Assembly: GCA_965233625.1 (NCBI GenBank)
Contig: OZ247499.1
Location: 5,642,001 to 5,706,000 of the forward strand
Direction: 5' to 3'
DNA: 64,000 nt
Source: G965233625 sp965233625
Lineage (GTDB): Bacteria; Planctomycetota; Planctomycetia; Pirellulales; Pirellulaceae
The notes below the pieces were generated by a model. That model saw only the letters and a program-made list of their open reading frames with translations, ran no database searches and was not told where the DNA came from. A program made the position numbers and the translations under genes. Shown one piece after another: positions 53,494 to 62,323 of this stretch. Numbering within the stretch: the stretch's first letter is position 1; each line of letters starts with the position of its first letter.

Positions 53494-53707
53494 ACTGCCA
53501 GTGAACGGCTGCTGATTGAACCAGTGTTAACATCTCCGCAGGGGGGGTGTCAAACACTGTGGGTTGCCACTGCTGGGGGGGCGGTTGGTTGAGGCAGCGC
53601 AAAACGCAGCAGTGTGGGAGAATAAACTTTCCGGCATGTTGTCCGCGGACTCGCTCACTTCTAAACTGCACGCATTACTTGTCGTGGTCCGGCCGGGAGA
53701 GCCTTGC

Positions 53708-54400
53708 ATGAAGCGTTCGCTATTTCACCATTTACCAGTGACGATGGCTGGGATGCTGCTTGCCGTTGTTCTCACAGGCTGTGGCGGCCCTGAAGTAGAC
53801 AGCGGACCCGCTGACGCAGCTGCTCCGGCCGCCCCGGTGGTGAAGACGCCGCCGGAACCAACCGGCGTACCCGCCGACGCGTACGCATCCATCGACGCTT
53901 GTTTGGAGTCGTACATCAAGGCAGCAGAATCGGGCGACAGCGAAGAACGCATCCGGGCCGGTAAATGGCTGAATATGCAGGGCGCCAAAGCCGTGCAGCC
54001 GATATCCGCCGCGCTGAACAACCCGGAAACAGGCCGTTCGCCCCAGATCGGACTCACGCGATTGCTCGGCACCCTGGGCAGCACCGCCGCCGCGCCGCTG
54101 ATGGCGGCTGCTGAAAAACACCCGGAGCGTACCGTCCGCATCAATGCCACCGGGCAGCTATCGCTGATCAAGCCGCCCACCACAGAAATTGTGGACAAGC
54201 TGCTGGCGCTGCTGGAAAGCGATGATGAAGAGATCCGCCGCGCGGCGGTTAACGGTCTGGGCCGCATCGGCGCCAAAGCCGCCCGCGCCAAAGATCCGTT
54301 GCTCAAGATTCTCAATAGCACGAAGGAATCCGAAACCCTGCGTGCCGCTGCCAAGGGCGCCTTGAAGAAGGTAGACGCCCGGCACTCGTTTGTCGATTAA
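53708..54400 (+). CDS. HEAT-repeat lipoprotein
   Basis: 230 residues from ATG 53708 with a lipoprotein signal (LPVTMAGMLLAVVLTGC, lipobox LTGC). After a Pro/Ala linker, HEAT-like repeats run from about 70 to 220: AGKWLNMQGAKAVQPISAALNN, LTRLLGTLGSTAAAPLMAAAEKHP, LLALLESDDEEIRRAAVNGLGRIGAKA, LKILNSTKESETLRAAAKGAL. Probably an envelope-anchored adaptor. It is divergent from the kinase gene and convergent with the glycosyltransferase. Confidence 0.88.
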   Translation: MKRSLFHHLPVTMAGMLLAVVLTGCGGPEVDSGPADAAAPAAPVVKTPPEPTGVPADAYASIDACLESYIKAAESGDSEERIRAGKWLNMQGAKAVQPISAALNNPETGRSPQIGLTRLLGTLGSTAAAPLMAAAEKHPERTVRINATGQLSLIKPPTTEIVDKLLALLESDDEEIRRAAVNGLGRIGAKAARAKDPLLKILNSTKESETLRAAAKGALKKVDARHSFVD

Positions 54401-54425
54401 GACTAAACGATTAAATGTCGCCGCC

Positions 54426-55280
54426 TCAATCGGCCAGTCCATATCGCAGGATGCACCACAGCGCGTTGAAGCCGTCGCGGATGCCGATCTTCTTACCTTC
54501 GTCATAGCCACGGGCGTTGTAACGGATGGGCAGTTCCCGCACCCGCTGTTTGCGGCGCGCGATTTTGGCGGTCACTTCCGGCTCGAACCCGAAGCGGTTC
54601 TGCCGCAACGTCAAGCTGCGGATCAGCTCACCGCGGAACAGCTTGTAGCAGGTTTCCATATCGGTCAGACGCAGGCCCGTTGTAAGGTTCGAAGCCGTGG
54701 TCAAAGCGCGGTTGCCCAGGCGGTGCAGGAAAGACGGGTCCTGCTGCTCTTCGCCTAGAAACCGCGAGCCGTAAACCACATCCGCCTGATCTTCCACCAG
54801 CGGTCGCAGCAATCGCGGAATATCGCGTGGATCGTACTCCAGGTCCGCATCCTGGATCACCACTACATCGCCCGTCGTGTGTGCAAAGCCGGTGCGGAGC
54901 GCGGCGCCTTTGCCCTGATTCTGTTCGTGATACACCACTTTGATGCCCGCTGCTTCCATCTCTTTTAGCAGCGCGTGCGTGCCGTCGGTGCTGCAATCGT
55001 CCACCAGCACCAGTTCCATCGGCAACGGCAGCGAACGGACGCGGCCCACAATGCGGTGCAGCGTTTTCTCTTCGTTGTAGACAGGGATCACGACAGACAG
55101 TTTGAAGTCTGCTGGCAGTTCATAACCCAGCGGGGCGACCGTGTAGTCGTCGTCCTGGTTAAGCTGGCGGGCCAGTTCGTCAAGTTCGTCCAACGCCTTA
55201 TTCATGCGGTTTTCTGCGGCGTCTCCCGCCGTCTGTGAAGCGGCGTTATTCTGCGCGGGTTTATGCATGGTTGTATTCAT
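54426..55280 (-). CDS. family 2 glycosyltransferase (dolichol-phosphate sugar synthase-like)
   Basis: 284 residues. GT2 motifs: LSVVIPVYNEEKTLHRIV, LVDDCSTDGTHALL, QNQGKGAALRTGF, VIQDADLEYDP (nucleotide/metal site DxD), VVYGSRFLG and CYKLFRGELI with the C-terminal GFEPEVTAKIARRKQRVRELPIRYNARGYDEGKKI. This subfamily charges polyprenyl phosphate with a sugar in the cytoplasm. The neighbouring GT-C-like protein is a plausible user of that donor. No membrane helices. Confidence 0.93.
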   Translation of the reverse strand: MNTTMHKPAQNNAASQTAGDAAENRMNKALDELDELARQLNQDDDYTVAPLGYELPADFKLSVVIPVYNEEKTLHRIVGRVRSLPLPMELVLVDDCSTDGTHALLKEMEAAGIKVVYHEQNQGKGAALRTGFAHTTGDVVVIQDADLEYDPRDIPRLLRPLVEDQADVVYGSRFLGEEQQDPSFLHRLGNRALTTASNLTTGLRLTDMETCYKLFRGELIRSLTLRQNRFGFEPEVTAKIARRKQRVRELPIRYNARGYDEGKKIGIRDGFNALWCILRYGLAD

Positions 55281-55355
55281 AGTGACAGCGACCGTTTATT
55301 GAAAGTGCAGGTTGATTTTTTGAGTGTCAGGCAGCGAGCATCATCGCCGCATTCA

Positions 55356-55521
55356 GCCCCCTCGCCCTTGGGGAGAGGGCTAGGGAGAGGGGGATTGTTT
55401 ATCTGTGGAGAAAGATTCTTTGGGTGGGTTAAAGCTGACAGATGCGAATCCACGTTGTTCTCAAGTCCAGGGCGGAAGGTTGACTCCCCTCACCCCAGCC
55501 CTCTCCCCAGAGGGGCGAGGG
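55356..55521. repeat. 166-base element bounded by GC-rich inverted repeats
   Basis: The left arm starting CCCCCTCGCCCTTGGGGAG (about 38 bases) is the near-perfect reverse complement of the right arm ending CCCCAGAGGGGCGAGGGA. Each arm can also fold alone. It fills the gap between the GT2 start and the stop of the next gene and resembles the short repeat at 3171-3200. No coding capacity. Confidence 0.7.
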
Positions 55522-55530
55522 AGCGGCGCT

Positions 55531-57351
55531 CTAATGTCCGGCAGAATTGCTCACCACTGCCGATTCCGGCGCGGGCAGCGGGCTGCCTACTTTGGGAATG
55601 GCGGGCCAGGCGACATTGCCGATTTGTGGCTGATCGCTGATCTGCCGTTTTTCTGGGGGAATGTAGTCGGGGCTTTTCGGGCTGCCGAACTTCCAGCGTA
55701 GGCCCCACACCTGCGCGAGTTCGTCCTGATACAGCAGCACCCACTGGTCCTGATTCTGCTCCACCGTGCGGGTCGAATGTTTCTGGTTGCGGTTCAAAAG
55801 CAGCAGTTCCGGGCGGCGGTATTCGAGCACGCGGTCGGCGTCGAACGGCGCCGTCGAATCGCGGTGCCGCACGCGGCTATCGCCATCGCCCAGCAGGAAA
55901 TCGAAGTGCATATCGACCACTTCCGCCGGGTACGAGGTGCGGAACCGGCCATCGAAGCTGATCTTCACGCCGTCTTCGCCTTCGGGCGTCGAGGGGCCGA
56001 GCGCCGCGATGGCGTACTGCGCCCAGTTATAAGTCACCACCATCTTGCCGTTCAGGCGGTTCTGTTTCACATAGTCAACCGCCGAAACCGGGAAGTCGCT
56101 GCGTGGCACCGGGACATCCAACAGCTTAGGAACAAGCATCCCTAACAGGACGGCGTAAGCCACCGCCATACCGCCAAACAGATACATCCGCGACTTGCCG
56201 GTTGGCTCTTCCGCTTCGATCTCTTTCGCTTCGCCCCGCATCCGCAGGAACAGCGACTGCACATGCTCTGGCAGCCAGAATGCACACAGGATGGCGAAGA
56301 ATGGCAGGTGGCGTTGATGTTCCATCGACTGCCAGAATGTGACACCCAGCAGCACCAGTTGCGTAAAGTCACGCGACCGCCGCGTAAACAGCAGCGAAGC
56401 CACAAACAAACCAATCAGCATCCAGATCATCGCGGCGCCGCCGGTCAGCATATCCGGCGGCCACCATTCCGTAATCTCCGGGCGTGGCGAACCGAGCGAC
56501 GACAGCATCCACTGATGCAGCCCCGGTCCGTACGGATTCAGGAACGTCGCGAAGAAGCCGGCGGCAATCATCAGGCCGAACCGCTTCAGAATGCCCGCAG
56601 CCTCCCAGCCGCGCCGCATCACCGCTTCGGCGCCGCGGCACATTAAATATGCGGTGTAGATCGCCAGGCCCGCGGCAAAGCCGCCGTGCGAATTTGTCCA
56701 CAGGCAGATCAGCAACGGCATCAACCACAGCAGCCGCAACCGCAGGTGCGAATACTCCATCGGCCGCTCGCCCGTTTCGGCAATGCGAGCGTCTTCTTCT
56801 TCCGCCTCTTTGTTCCAGCCGAACTTATCCAGCCACGGCAGCCGCACATGCCAGCGGCCATTCCAGCCTTCAAACGCATAGCCCAGCAGCGCCATCATCA
56901 TGGTGAAGTACATATAAGTCAGCAGCTGCGGCCGGATCGCCCAGCGGTAACCGATGACGGCGGCCGCAATCAGCAGCACACTGCCAGAAGCCAGAATATG
57001 CACGCCGCGGCGCTGCGAGTACTGCAGCATCAGCCAGGCAGCGGCCATCGCCAGCACCGTTTTCAGCAGCATCAGCCCCGGGGCGCCTGCCACGGCGTTG
57101 GTGATGGCGAAGACAATTTCTGCAAAATTCTCGTGATTTACCCACTTATATTCCTGCGCCGTGTACGAATACGTGGTGTACGCAGGCAAACCGTCGCGAA
57201 GCAGATCTTCGCCGTAGCGGATGTGGCCCCATAGATCAGGATCGGCAAAGTTGTACGACATCGCCGTGGCTGCCGATAGCAATATCAGGCCAATAAAGCC
57301 ACGTTGCAGCCACACGTCGGCTTGCCTGTTCGCGGTAAGTTGATCGTTCAT
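55531..57351 (-). CDS. polytopic membrane protein, GT-C-type glycosyltransferase-like
   Basis: 606 residues with about ten membrane helices. The first exposed loop carries NFADPDLWGHIRYGEDLLRDG, the DxDLW-H-x-G motif of GT-C and related enzymes that take sugar from a polyprenyl-phosphate donor. ENFAEIVFAI and a long hydrophilic C-terminal domain (VSAVDYVKQNRLNGKMVVTYNWAQYAIAALGP) complete the architecture. With the GT2 enzyme downstream on the same strand it may form a two-step surface glycosylation pair. The exact acceptor is unknown. Confidence 0.75.
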   Translation of the reverse strand: MNDQLTANRQADVWLQRGFIGLILLSAATAMSYNFADPDLWGHIRYGEDLLRDGLPAYTTYSYTAQEYKWVNHENFAEIVFAITNAVAGAPGLMLLKTVLAMAAAWLMLQYSQRRGVHILASGSVLLIAAAVIGYRWAIRPQLLTYMYFTMMMALLGYAFEGWNGRWHVRLPWLDKFGWNKEAEEEDARIAETGERPMEYSHLRLRLLWLMPLLICLWTNSHGGFAAGLAIYTAYLMCRGAEAVMRRGWEAAGILKRFGLMIAAGFFATFLNPYGPGLHQWMLSSLGSPRPEITEWWPPDMLTGGAAMIWMLIGLFVASLLFTRRSRDFTQLVLLGVTFWQSMEHQRHLPFFAILCAFWLPEHVQSLFLRMRGEAKEIEAEEPTGKSRMYLFGGMAVAYAVLLGMLVPKLLDVPVPRSDFPVSAVDYVKQNRLNGKMVVTYNWAQYAIAALGPSTPEGEDGVKISFDGRFRTSYPAEVVDMHFDFLLGDGDSRVRHRDSTAPFDADRVLEYRRPELLLLNRNQKHSTRTVEQNQDQWVLLYQDELAQVWGLRWKFGSPKSPDYIPPEKRQISDQPQIGNVAWPAIPKVGSPLPAPESAVVSNSAGH

Positions 57352-57511
57352 GGCGGTTGTAGGGGTTAAACGTAAGCGGGGAACGGCGCATCCAGCGCGT
57401 AGTACCCGAAAATATAGGTTACGCTTACGACCCTGCTTCCTTCACCTTCGGCCTGCGCAGCGTTTTCTCCACATCCATTTTCTTCCTTTCAATTCAACGA
57501 GATAAATCCAG

Positions 57512-58462
57512 ATGCCCATTGTTCAATGCGCGACGTGCGGAAAGAAATACGATGTTGATGCACGGTACGGCGGCAAACGCATCCGCTGTAAAGGCTGCCA
57601 GGACGCCATTGATGTGCCCAGAACCCCGGTGGTCGAAGATGTAGAAGTTGTCGCCGCCGGCGAGCGGACCGCCGACGTGATTGACTACGAACTGTTCGGC
57701 GACGATATGCAGTACGCCGAAGTCACGCTTGATCCCGGCGAGATGGTGCTGGCCGAAGCCGGCGCCATGATGTTCATGTCGGCCGCCATCAAGATGGAAA
57801 CCGTTTTCGGCGATCCTTCGCAGAAACAGCAGGGCTTCTGGGGCAAGATTGCCAGCGCCGGCAAACGCGTGCTCACGGGCGAATCGCTGTTTATGACCAC
57901 GTTTGAAAACGTCGGCACACAGCGCGAAGTCGTCGCATTCGGCGCGCCATACCCCGGTAAAGTTGTGCCGCTGCATCTGGACCGGTTAGGCGGCGAGATC
58001 ATCTGCCAGAAAGACGCTTTCCTTTGTGGAGCACGCGGCATTCAGGTGGAAATCGCCTTCCAGAAACGGCTGGGCGTGGGCCTGCTGGGCGGTGAAGGCT
58101 TCATCATGCAGCGACTAACTGGCGACGGCATCGCACTGATGCACGCCGGCGGCACGATCATGCACCGCGATCTGGCGCCCGGAGAGAAACTGAAGGTGGA
58201 CACTGGCTGTCTGGTCGCGCTGGCGCCAAGCGTCGATTACAACATTGAGTTTGTCGGTGGGCTGAAGAACACGCTGTTCGGCGGCGAAGGGCTGTTCCTG
58301 GCGACGCTAACCGGGCCGGGCAAAGTCTGGTTACAGTCGCTGCCATTCTCGCGTCTGGCGGGCCGCATCTACGCCGCCGCGCCGCAGAAGGGCGGCAGCA
58401 AGGGCGAAGGCTCTGTGCTGAACCATCTCGGCGGATTAGGCAACGCGTTGATGGGCGATTGA
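57512..58462 (+). CDS. AIM24-family protein with N-terminal zinc ribbon
   Basis: 316 residues. A zinc ribbon (QCATCGKKYDVDARYGGKRIRCKGC) is followed by the AIM24/TIGR00266 domain from about 55 to 290: VTLDPGEMVLAEAGAMMFMSAAIKMET, ESLFMTTFENVG, VVPLHLDRLGGEIICQKDAFLCG, GVGLLGGEGFIMQRLTGDGIALMHAGG, DTGCLVALAPSVDYNIEFVGG and GGEGLFLATLTGPGKVWLQSLPF. The family is widespread but of uncertain function. The zinc ribbon extension is like the one at 7556-8410 in type, a common planctomycete leader. Confidence 0.92.
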   Translation: MPIVQCATCGKKYDVDARYGGKRIRCKGCQDAIDVPRTPVVEDVEVVAAGERTADVIDYELFGDDMQYAEVTLDPGEMVLAEAGAMMFMSAAIKMETVFGDPSQKQQGFWGKIASAGKRVLTGESLFMTTFENVGTQREVVAFGAPYPGKVVPLHLDRLGGEIICQKDAFLCGARGIQVEIAFQKRLGVGLLGGEGFIMQRLTGDGIALMHAGGTIMHRDLAPGEKLKVDTGCLVALAPSVDYNIEFVGGLKNTLFGGEGLFLATLTGPGKVWLQSLPFSRLAGRIYAAAPQKGGSKGEGSVLNHLGGLGNALMGD

Positions 58463-58524
58463 CCTCAGACCGGGACGCAAATATTGGCCTCTATCGGAGG
58501 GGGGCTGTTTGCTACAATGCCGCC

Positions 58525-59025
58525 ATGTACTTACTGGCTGAAAATCACGGATTTCTGCCCACACGCGGCTCGATCATGCTGGACGTCGTTTTCGTAGCGA
58601 TGTTCGCCATCGTGCCCGTGTTGCTGCTGAGCATTTACCTGGTCAAATTCCGCCAGCAGTTTGCTCTGCATAAGACGATTCAAATCGCCTCTGCGGCAGT
58701 GCTGTTGATCGCAGTGGTTGCCTTTGAAGTGGATGTGCGGCTGTTCACGGACTGGGAACTGCTGGCTGTTGAGTCGCCCTACTATCAGCCGGACGTCTGG
58801 TGCCCGGTGTGGATCGCGCTGGCGGTGCACCTGTGTGCTGCGATCCCCACCCCGCTACTGTGGATTGTGGTGATCGTCCAGGCGTTAAGACGCTTCCCTT
58901 CACCGCCCGTACCCGGAACTCATAGTGGCGCCCATAAGACGCTGGGCTGGATCGCCACGATGGGCATGATTCTGACGGCGGTCACCGGCTGGATTTTCTA
59001 CTGGATGGCCTTCGTCGCAACGTAG
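58525..59025 (+). CDS. DUF420-like four-helix membrane protein
   Basis: 166 residues from ATG 58525. Four helices: IMLDVVFVAMFAIVPVLLLSIYLV, IQIASAAVLLIAVVAFEVDV, VWIALAVHLCAAIPTPLLWIVVIVQAL and KTLGWIATMGMILTAVTGWIFYW. Conserved His residues at helix ends (FALHKTIQI, VHLC, GAHKTLGWI) match DUF420, which is found near cytochrome c oxidase genes. No oxidase genes are present here. Confidence 0.75.
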   Translation: MYLLAENHGFLPTRGSIMLDVVFVAMFAIVPVLLLSIYLVKFRQQFALHKTIQIASAAVLLIAVVAFEVDVRLFTDWELLAVESPYYQPDVWCPVWIALAVHLCAAIPTPLLWIVVIVQALRRFPSPPVPGTHSGAHKTLGWIATMGMILTAVTGWIFYWMAFVAT

Positions 59026-59080
59026 CCGCCGATTGCGTTTCCAGTTTCTTTCCGTGTCTTGTGCGATAGGGTGAAGCGAT

Positions 59081-60397
59081 ATGAACCCGCCTGCCAGCAC
59101 GGACCGGAGTCGCGACCGCGGCCCATTGCGGGATACGCTGCTGATCGGCGCAGGTCAGGCGCTGAGCATGCTGGTGGCTCTGCTTACGGTGTGGTTGCTG
59201 ACCACGCTTGTCCCGGCAGAAACCTTTGGCGCCTTCATGTTGCTGATGGGCGGCCTGATGCTGGTGCGGAACACGCTGCTGGCGCCGTTGTTTCACACCA
59301 TTCTGCGTTTCTACGCCGATGCAGAAGTCGCAGGCGACGCGCCGCTGTTACGCCGCGTGATCGAATCCTGGCGCGGGCGACTGGTGCTGGCCATCGCCTT
59401 ATGCACCGCGCTGGCCGCAGGTGCGATGGGGCTCTTTTCAGTTGATCACATCGTTGGCTCCATCGCCGTCGGCGCCACGCTGTTGATCTTCGTCGTGCGG
59501 GACATGGAGATCAGCTGGCTGAACGCAACCCGGCAGCACTGGCGTTACACGGCATGGACCGTGGCGGATGCGGTGATGAAACCGCTGATGCTGCTGGCGA
59601 TATTCGCCGTCGCCCGGATCAGCCTCAACACCATGCTTATCGGACAGGCCGCGGCGCTGGCCGGCGTGGCGTTGTTGTTTATGAGCATCCGCAAGAAGCC
59701 GCAGACAACCGCTGTGAAGGGTGACATAAATGCGTCACCTCTGGCGGGGAAGATGCTGCGGTATCTGCTGCCCGTCATTCCACTTCCGCTGTTGGGCTGG
59801 ATCACGGGCATGAGTGACCGCTACATCATCGGCTGGACGCTGGATCTTTCGCAGGTCGGTAGATACGCGGCGGTGTACAGCATCATGAGCGCGCCGTTTC
59901 TGATGCTCGATCGCATTGCCATGCTGGCGTTTCAGGCTAGGTACTTCCGCGCCGTCGCCAAGGAAGACCGCGTAGCACAACGGCGGATACTGCTTACCTG
60001 GACGCTGTTTTATCTGAGCGTCGGCGTTACCGGATGGAGCATCTCGGTCCTGGCGAGCGACCTGCTGGGCCAATGGCTGCTGGCGCCCGAATACCGCAGC
60101 GCTGCAGAACTGATGCCCTGGATTGCCGGCGGCAATCTTCTGCTTGGATGCAGCCGGATTATCGAAGCCAGACTGCACGCGCGGAAACGTCCGCAATATG
60201 TCCTGGTGGGCCGCATTGCCGGGGCAGTCGCCGCCTGCATCTGCACACTGTGCCTAGTCGTGCAGATGGGCCTGCTAGGCGCCGCCGTGGCGTGCCCTAT
60301 CTACTTCGCCGTGCAATGCCTGGCTCTAGCTGCACTGGCGCGCAGCCAGCACGCCCCTGACACAGCGTCCGTGACCGGGACGGCCAATGTGGCATAA
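59081..60397 (+). CDS. polysaccharide flippase-like membrane protein (MATE/Wzx superfamily)
   Basis: 438 residues with about twelve helices. The start (DTLLIGAGQALSMLVALLTVWLLTTLVPAETFGAFMLLMGGLMLVRNTLLAPLFHTILRFYADA) is typical of oligosaccharide or lipid-II flippases. Later parts include RYLLPVIPLPLLGWITGMSDRYIIGWTLDLSQVGRYAAVYSIM, another hallmark. Probably exports a lipid-linked glycan, perhaps that of the GT2/GT-C pair about 2 kb away. It is convergent with the lipoprotein, whose stop lies only two bases beyond. Confidence 0.88.
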   Translation: MNPPASTDRSRDRGPLRDTLLIGAGQALSMLVALLTVWLLTTLVPAETFGAFMLLMGGLMLVRNTLLAPLFHTILRFYADAEVAGDAPLLRRVIESWRGRLVLAIALCTALAAGAMGLFSVDHIVGSIAVGATLLIFVVRDMEISWLNATRQHWRYTAWTVADAVMKPLMLLAIFAVARISLNTMLIGQAAALAGVALLFMSIRKKPQTTAVKGDINASPLAGKMLRYLLPVIPLPLLGWITGMSDRYIIGWTLDLSQVGRYAAVYSIMSAPFLMLDRIAMLAFQARYFRAVAKEDRVAQRRILLTWTLFYLSVGVTGWSISVLASDLLGQWLLAPEYRSAAELMPWIAGGNLLLGCSRIIEARLHARKRPQYVLVGRIAGAVAACICTLCLVVQMGLLGAAVACPIYFAVQCLALAALARSQHAPDTASVTGTANVA

Positions 60398-60399
60398 CA

Positions 60400-62127
60400 T
60401 TACTTCTGCAGGTTAAACCCTTCCGCCCGGTAATATAGTCGTCCGGCGCTATGGCGGCTGTTGCGGATAAACTGCGGTAGTCGCCCTTCGGCGTACATCT
60501 TGTAGTCCGGGCCGCCGTACTGGCTCAGGAACTGGTCGTCAGGTATTTCGTGGAGGAAATACGGCGGCGCGTTGCTGCGGCTATCGGACCAGTGGACCTT
60601 GCCGGCTTTCACGAAATCCAGGTGCGACCGGCGTTCTTCATACGTCAGCGTGTACTTCTCGCGGCCGCCGCTGATCTGCTGGTAACGCGTCTTCCGCTGC
60701 ACGGCGTTGCGGTCTACATACGCGCGGGCGGTCACTGCCGCAGCCGCCGCGGGATGAAAACCGTACTTCTTCAGATTGGCCGATAGGTCTTCGTACACCT
60801 GCTTCTGCTGATCCGCGGGAACGCCCTCTACATCAATCGCTACGTGATCGCCAGGTCGCAGGATCAGGCCGCCATTGCTGCGCAGCGTTTCCTGCACTTT
60901 GGCTTCGATGTATTGCATGGGAATGTTAAATTTCCGCAGCACGACGATCCGTCTGTCGTTACGTTTTCGGGTGGAACGCACAACCGACCAGAGGTAATCG
61001 CCACGGAGCATGGCCGCTTCGCCGCCGTTGAACGACCAGATAGCAACCGCGGAGTCAAAGTCGAACAGCCGCCCGTTGGCGTAAAGAAACCGGCCTGCCC
61101 AGCCGAAATCGGGCTTCAGACTCATGCCGGGTTCCGGGTGCAGGTTCTCCACCATGGTCGCCATCGAGTAACCTGTGGAAACGTCTACAACCGTGCACTT
61201 GCCTTTGCCCGCAATCGCCAGATATCGCCCGCGGGGATGAAAGCCCAGCACCGGGTCCAGCGGCACGTCCGCCACCCGATGAACCCCGGTGACCTGCTGC
61301 GATGCAGGGTCGAGCAGCACCACCACATCGCCCGTAACAAACGCCACCTGACGCTGATCGGGCGTTAAAGCAGGGTAGCCCTTCACGCCATGAAACACGC
61401 CTTCACGCTGCAAGGTGTTCATGTTCCAGATGTACAGTTTGCCGTCGCCGCTGAGCGTGACGATATGTTCCTCGCCGGCGAAACTGGCCCACATTACTTC
61501 GTGTTCTTTGACGTAGAGCTGCACGTCTTCCGCGTCAGGATCAGCCAGCGGCCGCCACCGTTTCAAGCCGATTCTGCCGTCCGGCTTCAGCGTTGCCAGG
61601 TACAACGTCTCGCGTCCTGAACGCACGCCATCTTTGCGGCATAACAGGGTGTAGCGTCCCGACGGGTGAATCGCATAAGGCGACAGCATTTCCGGGCATT
61701 GAAATTTCACCGTCGCGGCGCCGCGTTGCAGATCCATAAACGCAACATACGTGGTTTTGACGTTGCGGTCGGCTGTGTCCATATAGGTGACCACCGCCCT
61801 ACCAGCCCGTGGCGCCATTGCCGCGCCCCAGATGCGGAACTTCTCCGGCAGGTGCTGTTCAAAGGCAACAGGATGAAACGCAGGTTCCGCCGGCGCCGTC
61901 CCAATCTCCCAGTTGGCAGGCAGTTGATCCTGCGGCAGCACAATCTGATCTGGCTCAAGCGTCTGCTCCGCGACTTCCTCCCGCGGAGACGGCTGCTGCT
62001 TCTCCGGTTCCGGCAACGCCACGCCAAGTTCGCTGGCCGTGCACCCGGCAAAAAACACCGCGGCGCCGCAGACCAGAACCGCTAACGAATGCCAGCCACC
62101 CAGAACGCCATTGTTGCAACATCGCAT
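60400..62127 (-). CDS. propeller-like lipoprotein
   Basis: 575 residues with a lipoprotein signal (LAVLVCGAAVFFAGC, lipobox FAGC). The main part has WD40/TolB-like blades: AAVTYMDTADRNVKTTYVAFMDLQRGAAT-type strands, YAIHPSGRYTLLCRKDG, EEHIVTLSGDGKLYIWNMNTLQREGVFHG, TPDQRQVAFVTGDVVVLLDPASQ and FHPRGRYLAIAGKGKCTVVDVSTGYS. The C-terminal 200 residues (LILRPGDHVAIDVEGVPADQQKQVYEDLSANLKKYGFH) are a separate alpha/beta domain. Function unknown; no enzyme motif. Confidence 0.85.
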   Translation of the reverse strand: MRCCNNGVLGGWHSLAVLVCGAAVFFAGCTASELGVALPEPEKQQPSPREEVAEQTLEPDQIVLPQDQLPANWEIGTAPAEPAFHPVAFEQHLPEKFRIWGAAMAPRAGRAVVTYMDTADRNVKTTYVAFMDLQRGAATVKFQCPEMLSPYAIHPSGRYTLLCRKDGVRSGRETLYLATLKPDGRIGLKRWRPLADPDAEDVQLYVKEHEVMWASFAGEEHIVTLSGDGKLYIWNMNTLQREGVFHGVKGYPALTPDQRQVAFVTGDVVVLLDPASQQVTGVHRVADVPLDPVLGFHPRGRYLAIAGKGKCTVVDVSTGYSMATMVENLHPEPGMSLKPDFGWAGRFLYANGRLFDFDSAVAIWSFNGGEAAMLRGDYLWSVVRSTRKRNDRRIVVLRKFNIPMQYIEAKVQETLRSNGGLILRPGDHVAIDVEGVPADQQKQVYEDLSANLKKYGFHPAAAAAVTARAYVDRNAVQRKTRYQQISGGREKYTLTYEERRSHLDFVKAGKVHWSDSRSNAPPYFLHEIPDDQFLSQYGGPDYKMYAEGRLPQFIRNSRHSAGRLYYRAEGFNLQK

Positions 62128-62323
62128 GAATAACCCCTCCAGCCACTACAACCAACCGTCATTAGATACATCCCTATCAGAACGTACGTCGTGGGGGTGG
62201 AGAATTTCTAAGTACGATAGAAAATCGATCGGACACACTAAATTGCTTTAGTCTGCTTATTATGTGGGTTGTGCCGACTTTGTGCTGAATCAGGCAGCGA
62301 ACTTTTCCATGCGATTGAAAAAC

